From RGIG9115 sp045649825 (GTDB lineage: Bacteria; Bacillota; Clostridia; UBA1381), in the NCBI GenBank assembly GCA_045649825.1, contig JAZRQO010000028.1, positions 26,152 to 90,151 on the forward strand: a stretch of DNA of 64,000 nt, in the 5' to 3' direction. Under the pieces are notes generated by a model. The model was not told the DNA's origin. It did not search any database and worked only from the letters and a program-made list of their open reading frames with translations. Positions 35,181-42,938 of this stretch are shown here, piece after piece. Every line of letters begins with the position of its first letter. The first letter of the stretch is position 1. Made by a program: the position numbers and the translations under genes.

Positions 35181-35423
35181 ATGGATACTTATACAACAGT
35201 AAAAAATAGGATTTTATATCTATGTGAAGAGAAGAGAATGACAATCAATAAATTGGCAACAGAATCAGGTGTTGCTCCATCAACAGTTAAAAATATTTTG
35301 TATGGAAAAAGCTGCAACCCTGGAATTGTCACTTTGAAAATGCTTTGTGATGGTTTAGGAATAACTTTAATTGAATTTTTCAACACGGAAGAATTTGAAA
35401 AACTTGAACAAGAAATAAGATAA
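35181..35423 (+). CDS. Small XRE-family transcriptional regulator
   Basis: An 80-residue helix-turn-helix protein: ILYLCEEKRMTINKLATESGVAPSTVKNILYGKSCNPGIVTLKMLCDGLGITLIEFF. The recognition helix is APSTVKNIL. It has only the DNA-binding domain, with no effector or protease part. It likely autoregulates through the palindrome at 35137 and may control the divergent secreted protein. The RAYT gene follows after nine bases, so the two may share a transcript. Confidence 0.88.
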   Translation: MDTYTTVKNRILYLCEEKRMTINKLATESGVAPSTVKNILYGKSCNPGIVTLKMLCDGLGITLIEFFNTEEFEKLEQEIR

Positions 35424-35432
35424 GGATAAAAT

Positions 35433-35930
35433 ATGGATTTACCAAAACGAAAACCAACTAGATTAAAAGGATATGATTATTCAACTCCGGGAATGTATTT
35501 TCTAACAATCTGTGTAAAGGATAGAAAGCAACTGTTAGGAAAAATTGTAGGGTGTGGCGATTTCGACACACCGAAAATGACATTATCTGAATATGGAGCA
35601 ATTCTTGACAAATATATTAATTTAATGAGCACTAAATACTCTCATATAAAAATAGATAAATATGTCATAATGCCAAATCATTTTCATTTAATTTTGAATA
35701 TTACGGATTACAAAAACGGTGCGTCGGAAACCGCCGCACCCTACAATAATGAAACCTCAAAATTTATATCGTTATTAAAAAGATATTGCAATAGAGAATA
35801 TGGAGAAAATATATGGCAATCATCTTGCAACGACCACATAATTCGTGGGGAAAAGGATTATCAAAAAATATGGGAATACATTGATACGAATGTTTCAAGA
35901 TGGGAAAAAGATTGTTTTTACGATGATTAA
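35433..35930 (+). CDS. REP-associated tyrosine transposase (RAYT), Y1/HUH family
   Basis: A 165-residue HUH single-strand DNA transposase. The N-terminus has PTRLKGYDYSTPGMYFLTICV, the HUH motif is PNHFHLI (residues 81-87, H83 and H85) and the catalytic tyrosine is Y118 in LLKRYCN. RAYTs act on REP hairpins rather than on insertion-sequence ends. The frame is open and complete, so it is probably functional. Two REP hairpins lie within the coding region (residues about 39-47 and 95-104), which is unusual. Followed by a terminator. Confidence 0.92.
   Translation: MDLPKRKPTRLKGYDYSTPGMYFLTICVKDRKQLLGKIVGCGDFDTPKMTLSEYGAILDKYINLMSTKYSHIKIDKYVIMPNHFHLILNITDYKNGASETAAPYNNETSKFISLLKRYCNREYGENIWQSSCNDHIIRGEKDYQKIWEYIDTNVSRWEKDCFYDD
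35547..35573 (+). repeat. REP-like hairpin element, copy 2, inside RAYT gene
   Basis: A GTAG head, then stem GGTGTG, inner part GCGATTTCGA, and CACACC: 27 bases, same fold as copy 1 with a compensated outer stem (TGTG/CACA). It is in-frame and encodes VGCGDFDTP within the transposase. Confidence 0.85.
35717..35744 (-). repeat. REP-like hairpin element, copy 3, inside RAYT gene, opposite strand
   Basis: Read on the minus strand, a GTAG head, stem GGTGCG-G-CGG, TTT loop, CCG-A-CGCACC; 28 bases. It is inverted relative to copy 2, so the two form a facing pair about 143 bases apart. It encodes NGASETAAPY on the plus strand. The outer stem again changes in a compensated way (TGCG/CGCA). Confidence 0.87.
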
Positions 35931-35959
35931 AGGCTCTCGCAATTTAGCGGGAGCCTTTT
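35929..35959 (+). terminator. Terminator after RAYT gene
   Basis: AAAGGCTCTCGC / GCGGGAGCCTTT 12-position stem followed by a T run. Confidence 0.85.
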
Positions 35960-36060
35960 AAGTTATCCTTTAGAGTACACTACATACACCGAGGCTTTTT
36001 TGGTTGTACTGTTTTCAGGACAGTTTTTGCTATATAATAGCTTTGAAGGAGAGTGATTAT

Positions 36061-36933
36061 ATGTGTGAAATTTTACTAAATCCGACCGTGGAAGGTTTCA
36101 GGTTTATGGCAGACGACTTTGAGATTATAATTGACCCGACGGATGACTGTGAAGGTAACTGTGACGCTTTTATGGTTTCTAACATTCGTAGCTTTCATGG
36201 TAATCTGCATAAAAACAATGCTCCCGTGTTTGTGTCTGAAAGCATAAAAAAGCTTTCATTATATACTTCCAACACGGAAGATATTACAGTGGTCTGTGCA
36301 TCAGGCGAGAAACACACTCTCCGCAAAAACGGCAAAAGGGTATTGGACTTCAAATTTATTGAATTTAATCCCCGTCCCGACAGCAGCATGATAGTATTGG
36401 AAGAGCAGAATAATACTATTGTATATACTTCAGGAGCAATAGAGGACCCAAGCCTTATTCCTCCCTGTAATACACTTATATTAAACGGCGGAGCAAGAAC
36501 ACCGCTTAAATCTATATTAAAAACTGTTCCAAGGTTCTCAGTTGAGATTTCAGATTTTTCACGTTTTTTTGAAGTTATAAGCAATTTCAATTCTTACGTC
36601 CCCGAAAATACGGTGGGTATTGACCACACCGTTTTAGAAGCCGCATGCCATTTTCTTAAAAACAACTGTACGGTATTCTCGAAAGCCGTAAAACCGCTTT
36701 CAGCTTTTAAAGAATTACCACCTGTAATAATTACAACGGCACCTGCTCAATATCCCCACCATCCCGCAATACCTGACAGTGTATTTATGCCCCAACTGTC
36801 ACTCAGGGATATATATTCAGTTTCATCAACCGTGTCTGCCGAAAAAACCATAGCTGTATTCTCTGATTACTACGGAAAAAGACAAAGAGGAAATTTAACT
36901 ATATGCGGAACCGGCAATATATTCCAAGTATAA
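36061..36933 (+). CDS. Unrecognised 290-residue protein, possibly a degenerate metallo-beta-lactamase fold
   Basis: No family is recognised with confidence. ATG at 36061 has GAAGGAG eight bases upstream; the longer frame to 36004 is unlikely. The block order resembles beta-CASP metallo-beta-lactamases: FEIIIDPTDD, DAFMVSNIRSFHGN (where HxHxDH would be), APVFVSESIKKL, MIVLEEQNNTIVYTSGAIED (like the IVYTGD motif) and CNTLILNGGA. The metal-binding histidines are missing, so nuclease activity is unlikely. This is a fold guess by pattern, not an alignment. Convergent with the ECF transporter gene. Confidence 0.55.
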   Translation: MCEILLNPTVEGFRFMADDFEIIIDPTDDCEGNCDAFMVSNIRSFHGNLHKNNAPVFVSESIKKLSLYTSNTEDITVVCASGEKHTLRKNGKRVLDFKFIEFNPRPDSSMIVLEEQNNTIVYTSGAIEDPSLIPPCNTLILNGGARTPLKSILKTVPRFSVEISDFSRFFEVISNFNSYVPENTVGIDHTVLEAACHFLKNNCTVFSKAVKPLSAFKELPPVIITTAPAQYPHHPAIPDSVFMPQLSLRDIYSVSSTVSAEKTIAVFSDYYGKRQRGNLTICGTGNIFQV

Positions 36934-36965
36934 AAAATGCAAAGGCTTTATACCTTTGCATTTTT
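36934..36965. terminator. Bidirectional terminator
   Basis: AAAAATGCAAAGG / CCTTTGCATTTTT 13-bp perfect stem with loop CTTTAT, between two convergent genes. Confidence 0.93.
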
Positions 36966-36971
36966 ATGTTT

Positions 36972-37565
36972 TTAAAATTTATTCTTTATATTAAGTATTC
37001 TGGATACTGCAGGGCTTAAAATCATATTTGTTATAAGTTCAAATATGAAATTTCCACCAACCAGTACGAAAATAATATAGTGTGCCACACTATCGCTCCC
37101 TGCCCATACCGCTATAGTGTCCATAAAGAACAGATAGCAACCTATGAGAAACACTCCTGTGTTTACTAATGGGCATACAACTGCAGAAACTGCAACTGCA
37201 ATATACTGCGCATTGTTCGCAAATTTTGAGGCACAAAGCTTATATATCGCTTTATATGCAACCGCTGCCAGGTATCCGCAGAGTACACCCTTTGCAATCA
37301 CCGTAGCAACCGTTCCGGGGACTGTAACCGCCAGAAACGCCGCCGCATCACCTGACCAAAGCACGGTTAAACCAAAAACCAGCCCAAGCCATGCACCTAT
37401 TCCCGCCCCGCAGGTTGCTGCACCGACTACTATAGGTATCAGCACCAATGATACGGAAAAAGGTCCGAGTTTGATGAAGCTGCCCAGGAACTGAAGCAAT
37501 ACAACGAGAGCCGTAAGTATCGCACCCAGAACAAGCTTCTGTGTAGACATACTTGTCTTTTTCAT
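36972..37565 (-). CDS. ECF transporter S component, probable pantothenate (PanT-like)
   Basis: A 197-residue membrane protein with about six helices: STQKLVLGAILTALVVLLQFLGSF, VSLVLIPIVVGAATCGAGIGAWLGLVFG and SPAVSRILN. The helix pattern and the GAGIGAWLG loop are typical of ECF S components. The substrate is inferred: the gene directly follows coaX, the pantothenate kinase, in the same direction, which fits pantothenate uptake. ECF A and T components are not in the window and would be shared. RBS GAGGAATT precedes the ATG at 37565. Confidence 0.82.
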   Translation of the reverse strand: MKKTSMSTQKLVLGAILTALVVLLQFLGSFIKLGPFSVSLVLIPIVVGAATCGAGIGAWLGLVFGLTVLWSGDAAAFLAVTVPGTVATVIAKGVLCGYLAAVAYKAIYKLCASKFANNAQYIAVAVSAVVCPLVNTGVFLIGCYLFFMDTIAVWAGSDSVAHYIIFVLVGGNFIFELITNMILSPAVSRILNIKNKF

Positions 37566-37639
37566 AAAAATTCCTCCTTGCTGTCATTCACATATGTGAT
37601 ACAACGCATTAATTTATGTTAAGGCCAGAAGCCTGAACA

Positions 37640-38404
37640 TCACAGGTTCTTTTTATATATTAAATAAAGTCCTTTAAGCAAAAGATTTTTATCAAGCATA
37701 ATTTCACTCTTGCAGTAAGGTATAATTGCTTCTGCAAGTCCCCCTGTTGCAATAACCTTAAGTTTTTCACCTATTTCACCGTTGAAACGGTTTATCATAC
37801 CGTCTATCATAGATGCATTGCCGAAAACCACACCCGACCGCATACAGTCTATGGTATTTTTACCCACAACAGACTTTGGAGCCTCAAGGCTTATCTGCGG
37901 AAGCTGCGCCGTACCGCTTGCAAGTGCCTTAAGCCCGATATTTACACCCGGGATTATAGCAGCACCCGTAAACGTACCATTTTCGTCCACAACCATCATC
38001 TTTGTTGCAGTTCCCATATCAACAATAAGGGATGGACTGCCGTATATATAATGCGCCGCAACGCAGGCACATATAAGATCTGCACCTACTGAGGCAGGAT
38101 TATCGCACTTTATGTTTATCCCCGTTTTTATACCGGGGCCTACTGCAAGAGCATTTACTCCGAAAACTGTTGAAAGTGCAAACTTCAAAGTATTGGTAAG
38201 TGGCGGAACAACAGATGATATAATTGCTCCGTTCACTTCGGTTTCAGCCACATTATGAAGCTCTGCTATGTTTTTGAAAAGCACTGCGTATTCGTCTTCC
38301 GTTTTTTTCGTGTCGGTGGCAATTCTTGAAACAAACGCAAGTTCATCATTGAGAAATCCACCGATAACTATATTTGTATTCCCCACGTCAAGAGTCAGTA
38401 CCAT
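37640..38404 (-). CDS. coaX: Type III pantothenate kinase
   Basis: A 254-residue ASKHA-fold kinase. LTLDVGNTNIVIGG is the phosphate-1 motif, LIVDMGTATKMMVVDENG is phosphate-2 and AIIPGVNIGLKAL contains the pantothenate-binding glycine. It makes 4'-phosphopantothenate for coenzyme A and needs a monovalent cation. ATG at 38404 with AAGGAGAG upstream is used; the longer start is a TTG. Promoter at 38431. An ECF S component follows and probably supplies the substrate. Confidence 0.95.
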   Translation of the reverse strand: MVLTLDVGNTNIVIGGFLNDELAFVSRIATDTKKTEDEYAVLFKNIAELHNVAETEVNGAIISSVVPPLTNTLKFALSTVFGVNALAVGPGIKTGINIKCDNPASVGADLICACVAAHYIYGSPSLIVDMGTATKMMVVDENGTFTGAAIIPGVNIGLKALASGTAQLPQISLEAPKSVVGKNTIDCMRSGVVFGNASMIDGMINRFNGEIGEKLKVIATGGLAEAIIPYCKSEIMLDKNLLLKGLYLIYKKNL

Positions 38405-38430
38405 AAACAACACTCTCCTTATATATGTTT

Positions 38431-38459
38431 ATTATACCATCCTTATTTTGCCGTGTCAA
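38431..38459 (-). promoter_or_regulatory. Promoter of coaX operon
   Basis: Minus strand TTGACA (38454-38459), 17-base spacer, TATAAT (38431-38436), with TGG before the -10, an extended -10 as well. Confidence 0.9.
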
Positions 38460-38703
38460 CATTTATCATAACCAAAAATACAGACAAGTTAAAACAGATT
38501 TAATACAAAGTTCATATTATAATAAACTTTTAAACAGTTTTTAAAAGTACAGTATTTTATTTTTAAAGGAATACATTGATGTTTCTTTTGGTTTACATAA
38601 TTATGCATTATAACCAATAATATTCAGATATTACTCATATCTCTACTTCAAAAAACATAAAATATTAATACTATTTTTATCATTATTATGTTTTTGTCCT
38701 GAT
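38460..38703. other. AT-rich intergenic stretch, no gene seen
   Basis: This is part of a 356-base gap between two divergent genes. Apart from short AT-rich inverted repeats such as AACTTTTAAA...TTTTAAAAGT I see no coding frame, RNA gene or known riboswitch. Confidence 0.6.
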
Positions 38704-38732
38704 TTGACAAATTACGTCAAAAAGTTTAAAAT
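38704..38732 (+). promoter_or_regulatory. Promoter with overlapping inverted repeat upstream of DUF6514-like gene
   Basis: TTGACA (38704-38709), 17-base spacer, TAAAAT (38727-38732). TTTGAC-N7-GTCAAA overlaps the -35 box and could be an operator. Confidence 0.7.
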
Positions 38733-38760
38733 TCCCATAAAATTCGAAAGGAGTCACAAT

Positions 38761-39033
38761 ATGATGAAAACACTATACAACACAATTACCCTTGACGGTT
38801 ATACCGTTAAATATTACTTAACCTCAGAAACAACCTCAGGTCTGTCCTATTATGGAATTATGTTAACCTCTGAAAATGATGGAACCTCTTACAGTTCTCA
38901 TATTTCAGGAATATTCCCCTACAAAAACAATGCCGTCACACTGCTTACTTACCTTTTTGACCACAACGTAACTCCTCTTTCAATGAAAGATGCGGTTATG
39001 GAGTATATGGATGAAAAATTTGTAACGTGCTGA
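38761..39033 (+). CDS. Small DUF6514-like protein
   Basis: A 90-residue protein: MMKTLYNTITLDGYTVKYYLTSETTSGLSYYGIMLTSEN, YSSHISGIFPYKNNAVTLLTYLFDHNVTPLSMKDAVMEYM. The pattern fits the DUF6514 family of Clostridia, for which no function is known. ATG at 38761 follows AAAGGAG. Own promoter; malQ starts 64 bases downstream, preceded by its own RBS. Confidence 0.72.
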   Translation: MMKTLYNTITLDGYTVKYYLTSETTSGLSYYGIMLTSENDGTSYSSHISGIFPYKNNAVTLLTYLFDHNVTPLSMKDAVMEYMDEKFVTC

Positions 39034-39096
39034 CAGTTGATTTTTTAGATCATATATGATATACTGTTGTTATACTAACAGGAAGGACTTACATAA

Positions 39097-40530
39097 ATGG
39101 ACAGAAAAAGCGGTGTATTAATGCATATTTCCTCTTTGTGGGGCAACTATTCCGAAGGCTCCTTTGGTAAGGAAGCAATGGAGTGGATAGATTTTCTGGA
39201 TGAGTGTAAATTCAGTGTGTGGCAAGTGTTACCTTTTTGCATTCCTGATGAGTGTAACTCTCCTTACAAATCTTTCAGTGCATTCAGCGGAAATCCTTTT
39301 TTCATAGATTTACCCACACTTTTTGAGGACGGGCTTATAACACGGGAAGAGCTTGAAGAAGCACGACAGAAAACACCATATTTGTGCGAGTTTGAAAGAT
39401 TAAAGAGCGAGCGTATGGAGCTTCTTGAAAAAGCTGCAATGCGATTTAAAGACGGCGAAGCACTAAATACTTTTATGAAGAAAAACCCTCAAACCGAACT
39501 GTTTTGCAAATATATGGCACTTCGTAAGGCGAATGAGGGAAAATCGTGGCAGGATTTTGAAAATACAGAGCCTGATGCACACACATTATATATATGGTAT
39601 TTTATCCAGTACACATTCTTTAAACAATGGGCAAAAATCAAGGAATATGCCAACAAGAAGGGTATTTCCATAATCGGAGATATACCAATATATGTGGACC
39701 TTGAAAGCTCGGACGTGTGGGCAAACCCTGAGCAGTTTCAGCTGACAAAGGAACGCCGCCCACGCTGCGTAGCAGGCGTGCCTCCCGATTACTTCTGCGA
39801 GGACGGACAGTTATGGGGTAATCCCATATACGACTGGGGCAAGATGAAAACTGACGGGTATAGCTGGTGGAGCGAGCGTATACGGTTTATGTCTGAAGTT
39901 TTTGATGGTGTAAGGATCGACCATTTCAGAGGCATTGAATCATATTTCAGCATACCTGCAGACGCAAAAACTGCCCGTAACGGCGAATGGAGAAAAGGCC
40001 CCGGAATGGAGCTTGTCAACACCCTAAAAAAAGCAGCAGGCAAAGCAATGCTCATTGCAGAGGACCTGGGAGATATAGATGATAATGTAAGAAAGCTGGT
40101 TGATGACAGCGGCCTGCCGGGTATGAGAGTTCTGCAGTTCGGGTTTTTAAGCGACAGTTCTTCTCCCCATCTTCCCCATAATTTTATAAACAACTCCGTT
40201 GCCTACACAGGCACTCACGACAATAACACACTTCTGGGATACATATGGGAGCTTGACGACTGCACCCGCAAAAGAGTGCTTGAATACTGCGGCTTCAGCG
40301 GAGAAAACTGGGATTTGTGCTACAACGAAATCCTGAGGACTATGTTTGCAAGCAGTGCCGGGCTTCTTATTCTACCCGTTCAGGATTTACTTCTTTACGG
40401 AAGTGACACAAGGCTAAATACTCCCGGCAGAGCCGAAGGTAACTGGAGCTATCGTATAACAAAGGAACAGCTTATGAATATTGACAAAGCAAAGTTCAGA
40501 AAATGGAATGAGCTTTACGGAAGAGCTTAA
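39097..40530 (+). CDS. malQ: 4-alpha-glucanotransferase
   Basis: A 477-residue GH77 enzyme (amylomaltase): RKSGVLMHISSLWGNY, WQVLPFCIPDECNSPYKSFSAFSGNP, IIGDIPIYVDLESSDVWANPEQFQL, GVRIDHFRGIESYF (nucleophile Asp), LIAEDLGDIDDNV (acid/base Glu), and VAYTGTHDNNTLLGY with the third catalytic Asp. It transfers maltooligosaccharide units, in glycogen or maltodextrin use. No other glycogen gene is nearby. The GH77 core is complete and of normal length. Confidence 0.96.
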   Translation: MDRKSGVLMHISSLWGNYSEGSFGKEAMEWIDFLDECKFSVWQVLPFCIPDECNSPYKSFSAFSGNPFFIDLPTLFEDGLITREELEEARQKTPYLCEFERLKSERMELLEKAAMRFKDGEALNTFMKKNPQTELFCKYMALRKANEGKSWQDFENTEPDAHTLYIWYFIQYTFFKQWAKIKEYANKKGISIIGDIPIYVDLESSDVWANPEQFQLTKERRPRCVAGVPPDYFCEDGQLWGNPIYDWGKMKTDGYSWWSERIRFMSEVFDGVRIDHFRGIESYFSIPADAKTARNGEWRKGPGMELVNTLKKAAGKAMLIAEDLGDIDDNVRKLVDDSGLPGMRVLQFGFLSDSSSPHLPHNFINNSVAYTGTHDNNTLLGYIWELDDCTRKRVLEYCGFSGENWDLCYNEILRTMFASSAGLLILPVQDLLLYGSDTRLNTPGRAEGNWSYRITKEQLMNIDKAKFRKWNELYGRA

Positions 40531-40576
40531 AAAAAGTCATAACATTCAGGATTTCCCGAATGTTATGACTTTTTTT
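40529..40576. terminator. Bidirectional terminator between malQ and WYL regulator
   Basis: A perfect 19-bp stem: AAAAAAAGTCATAACATTC pairs with its exact complement, loop AGGATTTCCC, with T tails on both strands. It overlaps the end of the regulator gene. Confidence 0.95.
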
Positions 40577-41552
40577 AGTACATATCAGTAAGTTCTTTGA
40601 GAAGCTCACACATCTTCTGCCTTACATCATACGGTGCCAGTATTTCCGCCCTGTTTCCGAAGCTCATTATCCAGCTGAAAAATTGAGGGCTTATTGCAAC
40701 CTTAAACCGGGCAACAAACCATTCACTGTCGAGCTTTCTCATAAACACTTCATCACCGAATCGGTCGATTACAACGCCTGCCAGAGAGTTTTTGAATTTA
40801 ACCTCAACTGCAGTTTCTTCCCCGCCGAACATACCGAAGACCTTTTTTGCATAGTCTGCAGGGTCGAAGCTCTCCTCAGGCATTTCCCTTACCTCATCGA
40901 GAATTTCAAGGTCTGTCATCTTATCGACCCTGTAATGAGTAAAGCCTTTATACTTTTCTTTATATGTTATAAGGTAGTAGTTTTCATCATCCCACGAAAG
41001 CGTTATGGGAGTTTCTATGTAACGCTCTCCGTCTTTACGGTATCGTTTTTCTTTATCCACCGTCCATTCAAAATAGCGGAAGGATATTTTTTTGTTTTGT
41101 GATATGGCATCGTAAATTCTGTCCACTGCATAATAAATGGCTTCGTTTACCGCCTTTACTCTGTTAGTCACAAAAACCTGACGTCTGAGGTGGGATGCCT
41201 CATGGGTGCTTGCAAGCTTTTCAAGCTTTGAAATCAGCTCCATACTTTTCTTTTTTGTTATAAACTTCGATGCCTGCACACTGTCCACAAGAAGCTTTAG
41301 TTCAGGGAGTTCAAAATCCCGTGAGGCAAGAAAATATCCTGAGTTTTTCCCCTTTACTGAGCATATGTCCGCACCGTAGATTTCAAGTGCTTCAAGGTCG
41401 TCATACAAGCTTTTCCGTTCTGCCGATATTCCGTAGCGGTCAAGCTCGGCTATTATATTCGGCATGGAAATCGGATGATTTTCATCTGTTTTTTCAGTTA
41501 AAATCTTAAGCAAATACAAAAGTTTCAGCTTTTGATTTCTGTTTTTCGCCAT
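40575..41552 (-). CDS. WYL-domain transcriptional regulator
   Basis: A 325-residue regulator. The N-terminal winged helix covers about residues 5-60 (KLKLLYLLKILTE, ISMPNIIAELDRYGISAERKSLYDDLEAL). The WYL domain follows (KISFRYFEWTVDKEKRYRKDGE, ETPITLSWDDENYYLITYKEKYKGFTHYRVDKMTDLEI). A C-terminal WCX-type extension comes after it. WYL domains sense nucleotides, nucleic acid or other ligands and often control DNA damage or phage defence genes. Its regulon is not evident here. RBS GAAAGGAG before ATG. Confidence 0.93.
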   Translation of the reverse strand: MAKNRNQKLKLLYLLKILTEKTDENHPISMPNIIAELDRYGISAERKSLYDDLEALEIYGADICSVKGKNSGYFLASRDFELPELKLLVDSVQASKFITKKKSMELISKLEKLASTHEASHLRRQVFVTNRVKAVNEAIYYAVDRIYDAISQNKKISFRYFEWTVDKEKRYRKDGERYIETPITLSWDDENYYLITYKEKYKGFTHYRVDKMTDLEILDEVREMPEESFDPADYAKKVFGMFGGEETAVEVKFKNSLAGVVIDRFGDEVFMRKLDSEWFVARFKVAISPQFFSWIMSFGNRAEILAPYDVRQKMCELLKELTDMY

Positions 41553-41566
41553 TTGTATTTCTCCTT

Positions 41567-42937
41567 TCAGGGCTTACACATTTTACAAGGCTCATAGCCG
41601 TCATTGACAGCATCAGACCTTGATGAAAAATACTCCCTGTTGTCTTCATTAGGCAATCCTGAGCAGGTTGATTTATGGAACTTCTTACTTCTTCTGTTAC
41701 CGATATACAACACTTCACCCTCAGACGGTTTCTCTGTCGGGTTTGTTTCTACATAGGTGTTTTTATTGGCAGTTATTTGAATTTCGTTTCCGTCGGACGT
41801 TACGATTATATCGCCCTGAAGGTCTGTTCTGTAAACCTCTGCGCCAATATCCCTGAATCGGCTGAGGGCTTCCTCTGTGGGATGCCCGTAGGAATTATCA
41901 CGTCCAACGCTAATTACCGCATAATCGGGCATTACCTCCCTTAAAAAGCGGTATGAGCTTGAATACTCCGCACCGTGGTGTCCAACCTTTAAAACATCAG
42001 CAGATACGTCTGCTCCCGTTTCAAGGATGTCCCTTTCCCCTTCTGCTTCGCAGTCGCCTGTAAACAGGAATGAACGGTCGCCATATGTAAGCTTTAGAAC
42101 GATAGATGTATTGTTAACATCTGAAACATCCTCTTTCACAGGGCCTAAAACGACTACATTGCCGCCGCCAAAAGAAAATTCATCTCCCGGCTTCGGGTTT
42201 GTTATTTCTACGCCCTGCGCCGCTACTCCTTTTTCAAAATCCCTGTATGCCTTTGCGTCACTGCCTGTACGTGGTGCAAAGACCTCATCCACTGTTACGG
42301 AATTGAGTGCACCTGCAAGTCCTCCGCAGTGGTCGGCATGAGCATGGGTTGAAACGAGATAGTCGAGATGTTCTACACCGTGCTTTTTCAAAACTGCAAC
42401 CACAGTACGGCTTTTATCCGCAGTTCCGCCATCAATAAGCATTGTTTCGCCGTCACAGATTATAAGTGTACAATCGCCCTGTCCCACATTTACAAACACT
42501 ATTTTAAGGTTACTGTTAAAGAGTATGCTTACAGTCCGTGTCCTTGAATTCCACTGAACATTTGCACCAAATGCCTCGGAAACAAACCTGACGGGGACCA
42601 TTGTATAATCATTAATAATCTGAGGTGCTACGTCAAGAATTCTGCTCTCACCGTTTACAAAAGCTTCTGCACTGTCAATCGTAAGCACAACGCTTTTTTC
42701 TTCTGACGTGCCTGTTACGGTTCTTGTATCCCCGTTCCAGGAAACTTCAGCACCAAGTGCTTCAAATATGCCTCTGAACGGAACAAGAGTTCTGCCATCA
42801 ACAATCACGGGCGGCTGATTAAGTTCAAGCATGCTTCCGTTTAGTGTTACCGATATTTCTCCCGCACTGCAGCCCGTGGTAAACACACAGGTAATAAGCA
42901 CAAAAGCGGTCATAAAAGCTGATATTATTCTTTTCAT
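41567..42937 (-). CDS. Lipoprotein with stalk domains and ComEC-type metallo-beta-lactamase domain
   Basis: A 456-residue exported protein. The signal peptide ends in a lipobox (FTTGC, Cys23). A double copper-amine-oxidase stalk region (about 28-155: PPVIVDGRTLVPFRGIFEALGAEVSWNGDTRTV and a second copy) is followed by a ComEC/Rec2-like metallo-beta-lactamase domain (VNVGQGDCTLI, VSTHAHADHCGGLAG, FTGDCEAEGE, VGHHG). The C-terminus has TCSGL...YEPCKMC, an Ada-like cysteine motif. It is probably an extracellular phosphodiesterase or nuclease, with the metal site HxHxDH intact. ATG at 42937 is chosen; the longer frame overlaps the patatin gene. Confidence 0.88.
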   Translation of the reverse strand: MKRIISAFMTAFVLITCVFTTGCSAGEISVTLNGSMLELNQPPVIVDGRTLVPFRGIFEALGAEVSWNGDTRTVTGTSEEKSVVLTIDSAEAFVNGESRILDVAPQIINDYTMVPVRFVSEAFGANVQWNSRTRTVSILFNSNLKIVFVNVGQGDCTLIICDGETMLIDGGTADKSRTVVAVLKKHGVEHLDYLVSTHAHADHCGGLAGALNSVTVDEVFAPRTGSDAKAYRDFEKGVAAQGVEITNPKPGDEFSFGGGNVVVLGPVKEDVSDVNNTSIVLKLTYGDRSFLFTGDCEAEGERDILETGADVSADVLKVGHHGAEYSSSYRFLREVMPDYAVISVGRDNSYGHPTEEALSRFRDIGAEVYRTDLQGDIIVTSDGNEIQITANKNTYVETNPTEKPSEGEVLYIGNRRSKKFHKSTCSGLPNEDNREYFSSRSDAVNDGYEPCKMCKP

Positions 42938-42938
42938 T

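Noticed and set aside
38460..38703. AT-rich gap searched for a riboswitch or small RNA
   Set aside because: Only weak AT inverted repeats are seen; no conserved riboswitch blocks or terminators.
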